A DNA stretch of 22,494 nt from Chara braunii (GCA_003427395.1 BFEA01000188.1:2575538-2598031); one strand, 5' to 3'; positions 11,562 through 17,810 are shown, counted from the first letter of the stretch. Notes: generated from the letters alone by a model not told the origin. Numbers and translations: made by a program.

Positions 11562-14068
11562 TTACAAAGGTGAACACGCAGAATGATGCGCAGCATGCTA
11601 CCTATTCACAGGAAATGCTTAGCGACTCAAGAGAACCTTGCCTGTTTAAAAGGGGAGGAAGGAGGGGGGGGGGGGTGTTGAAAAACCGCATGGTGGTATG
11701 GTATGGGTGAAATGTGGTGCAACTGACTTCCTTCAGTTTTCATGCTGGCACGTTTAAATATTTCATTGGTTAAGCAGGCCACTTCACTGTCAGCGGAAGG
11801 TGGTGGGCTCGATTCCTGACAGGGTGGCTTAGATTAATTGAAGTGTGCTGTCACAAGTGCCTTCACTCACTAATTACTAGTTACTAATTAGTAATTAAGT
11901 GTGCTGGCACAAGTGACTTGCTTCACTTTTCATGCCAGCGCGCACTTAAATAATTCATTGGTTAAGTAGGCCGGTTCATTGTCAGCAGAAGGTGGTGGGT
12001 TCGATTCCTGACAAGGTAGCTTTGACTACCTTCTTCCCCCAAATACAACGTACGGTCATTATAGCTGTATTTGGGGCATCTTTCAGTCTAAATACAGCTA
12101 TAATGACCATACGTTGTATTCGGGGGAAGAAGGTAGTTAAGTGTGCTGTGGTGAATGGAACATGAATTAGGTTGTACGGCAGTCAAAAAGTGTGTATCGG
12201 TGGCTATGTGTGTTTGCGAGAAAATGAGACTTTTCACAATTCAGTCGGATAGGGAAACGGGAGATGACGATTCTCAGACTTCTCTTTGTTTTTCTTTTGC
12301 TTCCCTTTTCCTCCCCCCGCACCATCTCTTCATACCTAACTCTACCATCATTTTGCTTTCTCATGTCTTCATCTCTCCTCTCTGTAGAGTACGTACACTA
12401 CCCGGGCTACACCCACCAAACCGTGCCTCTCTAACCCGACACTATGGAGGCCCCCCCTACCCCATTTATCAGCCCTGATTCATGCAGCTACTATGGTATG
12501 GTAACAGCAGTTGTCTTCATGATGGCAAGGTGTCCGTTCTCCCTTATTTGGATAAGCCCCCAAGGCGTCCTACCTCTCTCTCTACCCTAACTCATGGGGT
12601 AGGTTTGCACAGCAGCCAGCGGGTTGGTGGAAGGAGCGAAAGCTGCACCAGGCCCTCGTAAAAAAACTCGATGTGAGACTTGGGCAGAGGTAAAGCACCC
12701 AGCGGGTTGGTGGAAGGAGCGAAAGCTGCACATGGGTAGTCACTGCCCCTCGTCAAAAAGCGGAAATTGTAGGCCGGGTGCAGGGAAAGGGTAGGTGCAG
12801 CAAACAGGTAGAGTGCTATTGGTGTCGAGCAGTGCGGTGGTGGCCAGTCGCTGCACCTACCCTTTCCCCTGTACCCGGCCTACAATTCGGGAAACCAAAC
12901 AAATTAAAACTTGACTTTGAAATTTGAATAGATCATATCGTCGTTGCAGAGCACCGAACAATATTGACTAAGGTCTCGCTAATGCTGGCGTGGGTAGGCA
13001 GCTGCAGCAGGCTTATCTCTAAGATGGTAGGGGGCCCAAACATGGCCAGGCATATACGTGAGCATCATGAGAGCAATGGGAATTGAACCCACGAGCTCTT
13101 GAATGCAACTTGTGTGCCTTACCCACTAGGCTACACCCGTTGACTTTCTCTTTCTTTTTTTCTTCTTTTTTAGCTACACCCGTTGACTTTCTCTTTCTTT
13201 TTTTCTTCTTTTTTATTCGGACAATTTTCAAGTGACCGGTTTTCGCTTCTTCTTCTTCTTCTTCTTTTTTAAGAAAAAGTTTTATTAGGGCCCAGTGCCC
13301 AAGGCAATATCCACAGTATGAAAGGAGGTCCAGATTCAGGGACCTCAAGGTCTCCAATCCTTCTCCGTGAGGTGGAGCCCCTCCCCTGTATTTTGTGTGT
13401 TGTGTTCTCCCTTTTCTTTCGCTCTTCGTTCCTGCCGGAATCTGCCCTGTATTTTGTTTCCTGTTTTTTGTTTTATTAACTTTTATAACTTTTATTGGAT
13501 TCTCAGTGTGAATTGGCAACACTCTAAGAGTTGGAGACCTGCACCTTTCTTTCTTTCTTTCTTTCTTTTTTTAAAAAAAATCAAACGACGGCTTTTCGCC
13601 TGTTCTTTTTTTTTCTCTCTCTTTTCATTTGTACCTTTGATTCGGCCTGATTTCGTTTCTTGTTTGTCATTTTTCTTGGATTCTCAATTTTTCAGTATGA
13701 CTTTGGAACATTTTACGAGTTGGAGTGTGAAAGTACAGAGCCTGAGGTCGCACGCGAAAAGATGTAAGTATTAACTACCATTAAGGACTACGTTCGACGA
13801 ACTCATTTAACGAAGCCTTGGTTACTTAGTAGTTACCAGAGTAGCCCGGGACCATGGGCCAAAAGTGAATTTAAAAAAATAAATAAATAAAAAATCAAAT
13901 TTCACGTAAGTTGTAAATGCAAGGAAAATGAGCGGGGGCGATAGACAGAAAACCAAATTGCAATATCGCTCTGTAGTCGAGATAGTTGTGTTCCAATAGA
14001 AAGCACAATCCAATCCAATGCACCGACTCACCGAGATACAAGCCAAATAAGAGCACAATACAACTTCA

Positions 14069-14122
<54 letters not shown>

Positions 14123-15307
14123 GTTGAATGAACGCAAATGTCAACGTTGACTCTCTCTAGCCACCGCCAACAGTGTCTATCTAGTGACCGCCGACAGTGT
14201 CTCTGCTCAGTACCTACTCTAGCCCACCACTTTTAAGTGTATGCAACAGAAGTCACTTCAAGCTGAAGACCAATGTACGTGACGACGTCGCCAATGCAGA
14301 GTGCTAGCATAGAGCAGGTACGTGGTACATGTCTCTTGTCTCCCCTTCACTCATATCCTCCTCGCCACATGTGCGCCCTCAACCCAAGAGCACCATCGCG
14401 GATGCTTGCTCGCGCGCGGCCAGCCTGGCTATCGCTGCCGTGCGGCCGCGTGCGTGCTCTGGTCGCCGAGTGCCCAGGCAGCCAGTCTGCGCTCGATGCA
14501 GCAGCATGACCTGCCCAGACTTGCGAAGTCAGAATGTGCCCTCCCTGGGAGAGGCACTTTCCTACGTCTCCCTGGGAAAGTGCAGCCCCGTGTCGGGCTG
14601 CCTGGGCCTGGCGTACGTGTGCCCAGTAGCTTCACATTGGGCCAAAGTGTGGGCACCCAGGCCCATTCAGACAGTTGCCTGGGCCAGCAGCAGTGAAGGT
14701 GGCCCCAACTGTGTGACGTGGCTGCTGTCACTCGCTGCATTTTCATTGGGCTACGGGCCTCCAGCCACATCGCTGCCTTGCTTCCCATGCCCCGAGAGCC
14801 TGGCGGAAACGTGTTCCTTCTCCTATTCCCTTTTTCCCTTCCCCTCCTACTCCCTGACCATTTTACGCTGCCTGCTGCTCTGTCTGCGCACTCGTTCCGT
14901 CTTTCTAGTACTTCACATAGTCTAAAATTCTCTAAATGCGTGACCCTTGTCTGCAGCCTGTGCCCTCTCCCGCCCCTCTCCCGCACTTCTTTCCATCTGA
15001 TCTGTCCTCCTCCCCGTACCCTGACCATCCTCTTTCTCCTGCGATTTGTGGAAAAGCTTCTAGATTAGCAAAGGGAGTTAAAACTTTTTAAGTTGTTAAA
15101 CAGTTAAACACATCAAGAGTCAGCTTTCTTACTATGTATCCAAGCTCTTGCGCATGAAGCCATCCCAATAGGCGATGGTCCCATACCGGTGGTGAGGCTG
15201 AAACCGGTAGGGACAATCGCCAATAGGCTTTCGTGTAATACTCTTATTTTTTTGGGGAAAAGAAAGCCATTTTGGGATTTTTTTGCACTTTTTTTCTGTG
15301 TCTCTCA

Positions 15308-15387
<80 letters not shown>

Positions 15388-15934
15388 GTGTCTCCCTTTC
15401 CCGCATGTTGAAAAAAGTAGTGGTCTTTTCCCGTCGGGTTTTCACGGCCGTTTTCCTTTCTTTCTTTTTTGGGTTTCCTTTGTTTTTATGTTGACTTTTT
15501 TTTTTTTTTTTTTTTCCTGGTGTGCTACAGTGGCTGAACGGCCATGCACATTAGCGACCTCTGTTCGAGGCGGCGCGTTAACGCCCGCGTCGGAGCAAAA
15601 TAGCTGGGTGAGGTACTGGTGGTTCAACTTTATTTAAACGGGCGATCGCATCAGGATTGTGTGAAGTCATTCAGCCATCTGGGCTGGTTTTTGTGTCAGC
15701 ATTTTGTTAGGCGATATTATGTGTCATATATAATTTTTCTTTATAAAAAGTTTGTAATGCTTAAATAAATTAAAATAATACTTTGCAATAAAAAGTTTGT
15801 AAATTTTTCTTTATAAAAAGTTTGTATTGAATAATTGAATCTATTGATGAAATTTGTAGGCGGACGTCGGCATTTTTTTAGGCGAGATTTTGTTGTGAGA
15901 TAAATTTGTTTGCACTTTGAACAAAGCTGTCGCC

Positions 15935-15977
<43 letters not shown>

Positions 15978-16155
15978 AGGGCAAACATTCGAGTGAAAGG
16001 TGGGAAAAACTGATCTATAAACTGTGACGGTCCTTGTTGTTTTTTGAAATGCCAGAGAGGGATTTCTGGAGGCGAACGGAATAGCGTACTCTTACTCCAC
16101 GGAGACCAAGTTTGCAATCTTTATACAAAGCAAGATGAAGAAGTCACGTCAGTAG
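858..16155 (+). CDS. TTM3: TTM3-like triphosphate tunnel metalloenzyme (CYTH domain), split gene, 5' end outside window
   Basis: Five exons join in phase (858-969, 5950-6042, 7769-7873, 13696-13763, 16056-16155) and give 158 residues plus a stop; every intron starts GT and ends AG. Family hallmarks appear in order: RAVLRLRF (residues 7-14), an EVTVKSK strand, [19 protein letters not shown] then [13 protein letters not shown] (about 79-102), [12 protein letters not shown] (104-115), and C-terminal TKFAIF. This matches plant TTM3 as I remember it, about 210 residues long, so roughly 45 N-terminal residues including ExExK are on upstream exon(s) not in this window. TTM3 proteins bind triphosphates and divalent metal in a beta-barrel tunnel and hydrolyse tripolyphosphate; they are small and soluble. 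No membrane segment is visible. In other plants TTM3 is known to share a bicistronic transcript with CDC26, which cannot be tested here. Introns are about 5.0, 1.7, 5.8 and 2.3 kb and packed with repeats. TTM1/TTM2 are less likely, since they add a kinase domain and a membrane tail. Confidence 0.9.
1292..1353 (+). ncRNA. Type III hammerhead ribozyme motif in TTM3-like intron, sense strand
   Basis: Stem III is GACUGU (1292-1297) with ACGGUC (1348-1353), six pairs including one G-U. The cleavage site is GUC ending at C1298. The core is CUGACGA (1321-1327) and GAAA (1345-1348). Stem II is GUUGG with CCAAU around the 7-nt loop UGAGAGU. Compared with GUCGG/CCGAC of its relatives, one C-G pair has become U-A, a compensatory change. 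Stem I (1299-1320) is weaker: two G-U wobbles, an asymmetric bulge, then GCUUC/GGAGC closing an AAAC loop. It lies in an intron on the coding strand. Activity may be reduced by the imperfect stem I. Confidence 0.75.
1394..1467. repeat. (AT)n with inverted CGTCAA/TTGACG arms
   Basis: Two AT runs flank a third. ATATCGTCAA near 1417-1424 pairs with TTGACGATAT near 1446-1455, so the segment can form a long hairpin just before the hammerhead core. Confidence 0.8.
1469..1500 (+). ncRNA. Hammerhead core, 5' half replaced by AT microsatellite
   Basis: CUGAUGA (1469-1475), a perfect five-pair stem II GUCGG/CCGAC around UGAAACU, and GAAAC (1493-1497) are intact. The 3' flank, AGTTTGCCACAG, resembles the flank of the copy at 19434-19497. 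The sequence 5' of the core is an AT repeat that folds on itself, and no GUC with a matching stem III is found. The copy is therefore probably 5'-broken and inactive, though the core alone is unmistakable. Confidence 0.65.
1697..2530. repeat. CA/TG-rich (ATGCACAC-type) degenerate satellite
   Basis: About 830 bp made of short imperfect units such as CATGCACACGTGCACA. The left part is CA-rich and the right part TG-rich. Long open frames with Cys/His/Thr repeats occur on both strands but are a by-product of composition. Confidence 0.85.
1790..2438. repeat. Large imperfect inverted repeat (foldback) within the CA/TG satellite
   Basis: GATGCAAACACATACGCATG at 1790 is matched on the opposite strand by the sequence ending GTGTTTGCATC at 2438. 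Further inside, CACATCTCCACCGACATG (about 2041-2058) pairs with CATGTTGGTGGAGATGTG (about 2216-2233). Non-repetitive words match too (for example TGCCCATACATGT with ACATGTATGGGCA), so this is a true inverted duplication. Arms are about 290-350 bp. Confidence 0.75.
2440..3149. other. Intronic DNA without recognised genes
   Basis: It contains the end of the CA satellite, a T26 run and ordinary low-complexity sequence. No exon, RNA gene or mobile element is recognised. Confidence 0.5.
2812..2837. repeat. (T)26 homopolymer
   Basis: Uninterrupted T run in the intron. Confidence 0.95.
3150..3206. repeat. (C)57 homopolymer
   Basis: Fifty-seven consecutive C bases, followed by TCCCTCC. C runs this long are rare in most genomes. 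The length may be imprecise because of sequencing slippage. Confidence 0.9.
3430..3760. repeat. Degenerate tandem repeat with GGTTAA/TTAACC dyads
   Basis: Variants of AACCTCATGGTTAAGTTC followed by TTAACCACGAGG recur about every 30-35 bp. Each unit carries short inverted GGTTAA and TTAACC words, so units can pair with themselves and each other. The copies are diverged, indicating age. Confidence 0.75.
3761..4742. other. Intronic DNA without recognised genes
   Basis: It is mostly unique sequence, with small duplications such as TTTTCAGGA repeated near 4378-4402 and A- and T-rich runs. A pyrimidine-rich block at 4638-4695 is the A-rich tail, on the minus strand, of the U6-like sequence next to it. 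Confidence 0.45.
4690..4790 (-). pseudogene. U6 snRNA-derived sequence, degenerate, with A-rich tail
   Basis: Read on the minus strand from 4790, TTGGAACACAG then ATACAGCGAATATCACC and ATGGCCC follow the order of U6 (TTGGAAC, ATACAGAGAAGATTAGC, ATGGCCCC). The ACAGAGA box has changed to ACAGCGA. A weak match to the GATGAC and CGAGAAATGG region follows, then an A-rich stretch. A retrotransposed, decayed U6 copy is the simplest reading. Confidence 0.5.
5074..5125 (+). pseudogene. Inverted, strongly decayed relative of the U6-like element
   Basis: AACGAGAATGAATCTTCC and the following GTTAGAAC and CTATACAT match, on the opposite strand, AACGAGAATGAATCTACCC, TTGGAAC and TTATACAG of the 4690-4800 element. 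Similarity to U6 itself is low here. The shared 5' extension, which is not part of U6, suggests both come from one chimeric element. Confidence 0.35.
5163..5199 (-). pseudogene. U6 snRNA 3' fragment
   Basis: On the minus strand, CCCTGTGCAAGGATGACACG then CATAAATCTAGAAAT differs from the U6 3' region (CCCTGCGCAAGGATGACACG then CACAAATCGAGAAAT) at only a few bases. The ACAGAGA region is missing upstream, so this is a truncated copy. Confidence 0.7.
5279..5410 (-). pseudogene. U6 snRNA-like gene or retropseudogene with A-rich tail
   Basis: On the minus strand from about 5410: a small 5' hairpin (TAGCTTCGCTA), then ATACAGAGAAGATCAGTATG, GCCCTGCTCGAAGGATGACA, and ACCGAGAAATGGT. This is nearly collinear with U6 snRNA, the spliceosomal RNA that pairs with the 5' splice site and U2. 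The ACAGAGA box (5369-5375) is intact, but the catalytic AGC triad reads AGT, and the 3' end runs into an A-rich stretch (T-rich on the + strand, 5279-5317) instead of a short U tail. I favour a processed pseudogene over a working gene. It lies antisense in the TTM3-like intron. Confidence 0.75.
5541..5575. repeat. (CTC)n microsatellite
   Basis: About 11 units of CTC/TCC. Confidence 0.95.
5741..5850. repeat. Compound trinucleotide repeat (TTC)n(CTC)n(CTA)n
   Basis: Three trinucleotide tracts follow each other over about 110 bp. The apparent poly-Ser and poly-Tyr frames come only from this repeat. It ends 100 bp before the second visible exon. Confidence 0.95.
5950..6042 (+). CDS. TTM3: TTM3-like gene, second visible exon
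   Basis: The acceptor is a pyrimidine-rich stretch ending TTTTGCAG (5942-5949) and the donor is GTAAGG at 6043. The 93-nt exon is phase 0 at both ends and encodes 31 residues including [17 protein letters not shown]. It corresponds to the less conserved helical part of TTM3, where Arabidopsis has an acidic run followed by a cysteine and a proline at similar spacing. Neither the residues nor the phase conflict with the neighbouring exons. Confidence 0.82.
6043..7432. other. Intron between exons 2 and 3, mostly unremarkable
   Basis: It contains the CAT/CGT trinucleotide tract and short TCTAGA-rich repeats near 7340-7380 and 7400-7430. AGGAGTGTAGGTCCGTAGGAG-like words recur near 6900-6980. GCAAAAGAGTTGAAAAGACC near 6590 recurs, with one change, near 4970. 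No further exon fits the protein. Confidence 0.5.
6706..6795. repeat. (ATC/GTC)n trinucleotide repeat
   Basis: Alternating GTCATCATC units followed by CAT units, about 90 bp. Confidence 0.95.
7433..7550. repeat. Foldback (MITE-like) element, copy with CCGTCTTCACC ends
   Basis: Terminal inverted repeats CCGTCTTCACC (7433) and GGTGAAGACGG (ending 7550) enclose arms with GTACGGTCATTATTGCTGTA on the left and TACAGCTACAATCATCGTAC on the right. The centre, TCTAGACTC followed by GTTGCCC, is shared with the copy at 16681-16792. It has no coding capacity, as expected for a foldback or MITE. Confidence 0.75.
7769..7873 (+). CDS. TTM3: TTM3-like gene, third visible exon
   Basis: The acceptor is ATTGATGCAG (7759-7768) and the donor is GTATGT at 7874. 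The 35 codons (phase 0 to 0) encode the most conserved segment of the protein, [14 protein letters not shown] followed by [10 protein letters not shown]. The acidic ELDE strand is one of the metal-binding strands of CYTH enzymes. The join to the previous exon gives LLNKTVEAF, about three residues shorter than my recollection of Arabidopsis TTM3 at the same place. Confidence 0.92.
7920..8165. repeat. Tandem repeat with GCAGATGCATTCAGGAG-type units
   Basis: Units built from GGGCAGATACATTCAGGAG and GTGCTGGTGAGCTCG recur five or more times. A 26-bp unit is directly duplicated at 8019-8070. GCGAGTACACCCTCAA occurs twice (about 7989 and 8120). Confidence 0.75.
8171..8228. repeat. Perfect 18-bp inverted repeat
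   Basis: AGAAACTCATTCAGAAAA (8171-8188) and its exact complement at 8211-8228 enclose 22 bp. It is an intronic hairpin of unknown role. Confidence 0.85.
8344..8396. repeat. T-rich run, possible A-rich tail of the antisense LINE
   Basis: T tracts are interrupted by single G. It lies on the 3' side of the minus-strand LINE remnant, so it could be that element's tail, but 800 bp of unassigned sequence separate them. Confidence 0.4.
8400..9195. other. Unassigned intronic DNA, C-rich on the + strand
   Basis: It may be 3' untranslated sequence of the LINE, but I see no motif that proves it. From 8850 to 9170 it is almost purely pyrimidine/C-rich. Confidence 0.4.
9196..9507 (-). pseudogene. LINE C-terminal tail fragment
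   Basis: [17 protein letters not shown] resembles the conserved LWxxWxxRNxxvF tail of plant LINE proteins. The rest is not recognisable. Confidence 0.5.
9562..9885 (-). pseudogene. LINE zf-RVT zinc-binding fragment, frameshifted
   Basis: One frame gives [19 protein letters not shown] and [20 protein letters not shown], matching the reverse-transcriptase zinc-binding pattern CxxCGxxEtxxHLFxxCP with the first Cys spacing slightly altered. After GCPV the reading continues in another frame as [14 protein letters not shown], so there is at least one frameshift. Confidence 0.75.
10510..11046 (-). pseudogene. LINE post-palm (thumb and connection) fragment
   Basis: In the same frame as the N-terminal fragment, [15 protein letters not shown] resembles the FRYLGxxxxP motif just after the RT palm. 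[20 protein letters not shown] and [17 protein letters not shown] follow, typical of the helical region between RT and zf-RVT. The frame is then lost. Confidence 0.65.
11077..11370 (-). pseudogene. LINE reverse transcriptase, N-terminal fragment
   Basis: The frame ending upstream at two stop codons gives [15 protein letters not shown], the usual start of the LINE RT domain. After the stops it continues with [18 protein letters not shown] and [20 protein letters not shown], the block 0-1 region (KxPGxDGxxxExYK). It then meets a stop at 11074-11076. The next residues in the same frame belong to a much later part of the protein, so several hundred bases including the catalytic palm are deleted. 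Confidence 0.8.
11523..11559. repeat. (C)37 homopolymer
   Basis: Uninterrupted C run at the 5' boundary of the LINE remnant. Confidence 0.9.
11718..12015 (+). repeat. Two tandem copies of a tRNA-like (SINE-type) unit
   Basis: Two units about 190 bp apart share CTTTTCATGCC/TGG, TTAAATA and TTCATTGGTTAAG. Each carries an A-box-like TGGTTAAGCAGG (11767-11778 and 11959-11970) and a B-box GGCTCGATTCC (11806-11816) or the perfect GGTTCGATTCC (11998-12008). The region between can form the CCAC..C/GAAGGTGG hairpin. No paired acceptor stem is visible, so it is a tRNA-derived repeat rather than a tRNA gene. Confidence 0.6.
12025..12137. repeat. Foldback (MITE-like) element, best copy
   Basis: Terminal inverted repeats ACTACCTTCTTCCCCC (12025) and GGGGGAAGAAGGTAGT (ending 12137) continue into arms AAATACAACGTACGGTCATT and AATGACCATACGTTGTATT. 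Almost the whole 113 bp is self-complementary. Related copies are at 7433, 16681 and (half) 139. Confidence 0.85.
12617..12730. repeat. Direct repeat of a ~33-bp GGTTGGTGGAAGG motif
   Basis: CCAGCGGGTTGGTGGAAGG then AGCGAAAGCTGCAC occurs at about 12618-12650 and 12698-12730, 80 bp apart. It resembles a diverged hammerhead core (GTTGGTG, then GAAA) but lacks CUGANGA. Confidence 0.6.
12765..12887. repeat. 37/38-bp near-perfect inverted repeat
   Basis: AATTGTAGGCCGGGTGCAGG then GAAAGGGTAGGTGCAGC (12765-12801) is complemented by 12850-12887 with one substitution and one extra base. The loop is 48 bp. Such a hairpin can be a small foldback element or a small-RNA precursor. Confidence 0.85.
13078..13133 (-). 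repeat. tRNA-like sequence (SINE or tRNA pseudogene)
   Basis: On the minus strand TAGCCTAGTGGG (13122-13133) fits the A box and GGGTTCAATTCCC (13078-13090) the B box/T arm, with D-arm pairs GCCT/AGGC. The acceptor strands do not pair, so it is not an intact tRNA gene. Confidence 0.6.
13130..13215. repeat. 43-bp perfect tandem duplication
   Basis: GCTACACCCGTTGACTTTCT plus a CTTT/T-rich tail occurs at 13130-13172 and again at 13173-13215. Confidence 0.9.
13545..13572. repeat. (CTTT)n microsatellite
   Basis: About six CTTT units followed by T and A runs. Confidence 0.9.
13696..13763 (+). CDS. TTM3: TTM3-like gene, fourth visible exon
   Basis: The acceptor is CAATTTTTCAG (13685-13695) and the donor is GTAAGT at 13764, the consensus plant donor. 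The exon is 68 nt (22 codons plus AT) and encodes [14 protein letters not shown] then EPEVAREK. This is the strand with the conserved YxxExE acidic pattern, which continues directly from LELDETQ of the previous exon. The trailing AT is completed by A from the last exon to give Ile. Confidence 0.92.
14072..14118. repeat. (T)47 homopolymer
   Basis: Uninterrupted T run in the last intron. Confidence 0.95.
14119..15300. other. Intronic DNA, no recognised gene
   Basis: A duplicated CCGCCAACAGTGTCTATCTA / CCGCCGACAGTGTCTCTGCT word occurs near 14163-14209. ACTTTCC and GGAAAGTGCA words pair locally near 14550-14585. GC-rich open frames exist near 14300-15000 but show no domain and overlap on both strands, so I do not call them genes. 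CCAATAGGC occurs twice near 15166 and 15220. Confidence 0.45.
15311..15385. repeat. (CT)n microsatellite
   Basis: About 37 CT units. Confidence 0.97.
15498..15516. repeat. T homopolymer
   Basis: Uninterrupted T run just before the tRNA-like sequence at 15520-15600. Confidence 0.85.
15525..15585 (+). repeat. Possible tRNA-like sequence
   Basis: TGGCTGAACGGCC fits an A box, and CTGTTCGAGGC, about 28 bases further on, is a weak B box. No tRNA fold is complete. It is a weak candidate for a SINE head. Confidence 0.3.
15745..15835. repeat. TTTATAAAAAGTTTGTA repeat
   Basis: TTTTTCTTTATAAAAAGTTT occurs at about 15736 and 15799, with a shorter copy (AATAAAAAGTTTGTAA) between them. Confidence 0.6.
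15937..15975. repeat. (A)39 homopolymer
   Basis: Uninterrupted A run about 80 bp before the last exon. Confidence 0.95.
16056..16155 (+). CDS. TTM3: TTM3-like gene, last exon with stop codon
   Basis: The acceptor is AAATGCCAG (16047-16055), about 80 bp downstream of a 39-A tract. The exon begins with one base that completes the split Ile codon. It encodes [18 protein letters not shown], then [14 protein letters not shown], and ends at TAG (16153-16155). The FL-ANGI-YS-S-TKFAIF pattern is the normal C-terminal helix and last strand of TTM3. The basic tail KMKKSRQ is short and variable, as in relatives. No clear AATAAA polyadenylation signal is seen in the next few hundred bases. Confidence 0.9.
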
Positions 16156-16680
16156 GGGAAAGTAGCTTGTTTGTTTGCTTTTTGTTTTTGTTTTTTTAGT
16201 TGGGTCCGTCTTTCTGTTTTTTGCATGGTGTTTCTAGCAGAAAGTTTTTGAAAACATTTGAGCGGAAAGTTCTAGCAGAAAGTTTTTGAAAAAAGTCCGC
16301 GCGGAAAGTTTCTACCTAGCAGAAAGTATTTGAAAAAAGTTCACACAGAAAGTTGTAGCAGGATGTCCGCTGACAGTTCCGGGAAGTTTCAGAAGAAAGT
16401 TCCAAAAAGTTGTTCCAGAAGTTGTCAGAGCTAGGAATGAATGTTGCTTACGAAGGAGGCCAGGTGAGGACCAGAGGATGGCTGTTGGATTTATTTCTTG
16501 GCTGTGTGGGACATGCTTTGAGGAAGTGGTAAGTAGACATGAAAACTTGAAAAGCGGTCTCGTTAAGGCATTGGCAGCAGTGACGCCAAAATCTGTATTT
16601 TTTCAGACTATTTCTATGAAAGGACACAAGTGGTAGCAGATTGTAGCAAAAGATAAATGGACTCTTTTGTGAGACTATTA
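16156..16680 (+). other. Probable 3' UTR and flank of the TTM3-like gene
   Basis: It follows the stop codon directly. It contains a short tandem repeat (16231-16360). No AATAAA is evident, so the transcript end cannot be placed. Confidence 0.4.
16231..16360. repeat. ~40-bp tandem repeat, TCTAGCAGAAAGTTTTTGAA units
   Basis: Three units run TAGCAGAAAGTTTTTGAAAA, then a spacer and GCGGAAAGT, the last more diverged. A fourth partial unit follows. Confidence 0.75.
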
Positions 16681-16792
16681 TCTTCACCCAAAGACAAATA
16701 CAATGTACGCATTGTACGGTCATTATTGCTGTATCTAGACTCAAAGTTGCCCACCATACAGCTACGTACGTTGTTGTATTGGGGGGAAGAAG
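16681..16792. repeat. Foldback (MITE-like) element, third full copy
   Basis: Left TCTTCACCCAAAGACAAATA then GTACGGTCATTATTGCTGTA, centre TCTAGACTC and GTTGCCC, right TACAGCTACGTACGTTG and GGGGGGAAGAAGG. The arms are less perfect than in the 12025 copy. Confidence 0.7.
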
Positions 16793-17142
16793 GAAATGGT
16801 GGGGTTGTTTAACTCTCTCAAAGAGAGTGCAGATGAGCACTCACTCTCTGTGGCACCGCATCCTGAAAGTGTGAAAAATTGCACACCAGTGTGTTATGCC
16901 TTCCAGCAAGGATGGTAGGTGACACTGTAAGCGAGTCTTTCTGATCTGGATGCAAAGGGCTGATGTTGAATCCCAATTCATTAAATTTGTGTATATGTGT
17001 AAAGTGTGTATGTACACTGTAAGTGAGTGTGTGTGAACTGGGTGTGGGTGTGAACTGGGGGCGGGTGCGAAGTCTGTGTGCAAATTGTCTGTTTAAACTT
17101 TAAAGTGTGCATTAGTTTGTGTGTGAAGTGTGTGGGTAACGT

Positions 17143-17143
<1 letters not shown>

Positions 17144-17206
<63 letters not shown>
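17144..17206. repeat. (TG)n microsatellite
   Basis: About 31 TG units ending at the 73-bp duplicated sequence. Confidence 0.95.
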
Positions 17207-17207
<1 letters not shown>

Positions 17208-17369
17208 GCATACTCGTGAAACACAGTCATAAGTATGGCGCAGATTCCCAGAACGGACCAGATAATACAGAGTTAATANGTGTGTGTGTGTGTGTGTTGC
17301 ATACTCGTGAAACACAGTCATAAGTATGGCGCAGATTCCCAGAACGGACCAGATAATACAGAGTTAATA
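17206..17369. repeat. 73-bp identical direct duplication with N at the junction
   Basis: TTGCATACTCGTGAAACACA up to GAGTTAATA occurs at 17206-17278 and again, unchanged, at 17297-17369. Between them lie a single N (17279) and a short TG run. Identity plus the N points to a mis-joined assembly at the TG repeat. Confidence 0.9.
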
Positions 17370-17807
17370 CAAATGCAAGCGGAAGACTTGAGATACCTTG
17401 GATTGACTCGGACCTGACTCGGACTGCAATCGAACACTCTCAAACATTCATCGGGGGTGTGAATGCCCTGGCCTCAGACATAGACGAAGGGCCAGGGACT
17501 GAGATCATCCACGGACGAAGGGGGAGAGGAGAGAGACGAAGAAGAGGAGAGGGAAGATGACGTCAACTCAATGTTTCCAAAGATAGTATCTTGAACTGTC
17601 AGAAGTGACGAAAATCCGAAATGTCGCGAATGACAAGTCTCACAATATCCCAGATGTCGATCTCACAATGTCAAGTACATCTCCGGAAGGAAGATGAAAT
17701 CAGATCCGTAGTCCCAATGTCGCTGTCTCAGACGTCATCAGAACTCGTAGCCATCTCCCATACTGCAGTAGTCCTGTAGGAGAAGTAGAAGTAGACTTAG
17801 AAGGTAG

Positions 17808-17810
<3 letters not shown>
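17370..17810. other. Intergenic DNA, no recognised feature
   Basis: Purine-rich on the + strand, with short related phrases (GATGTCGATCTCACAATGTC). No open frame or RNA gene is supported. Confidence 0.45.

Noticed and set aside
13078-13133. Functional tRNA gene on the minus strand
   Set aside because: A and B boxes are good but the acceptor ends do not pair and the anticodon arm is poor; called tRNA-like only.
14329-15068. Overlapping open frames of 116-199 codons on both strands
   Set aside because: GC-rich sequence inside the last intron with no recognisable domain; frames on both strands compete and none fits the gene.
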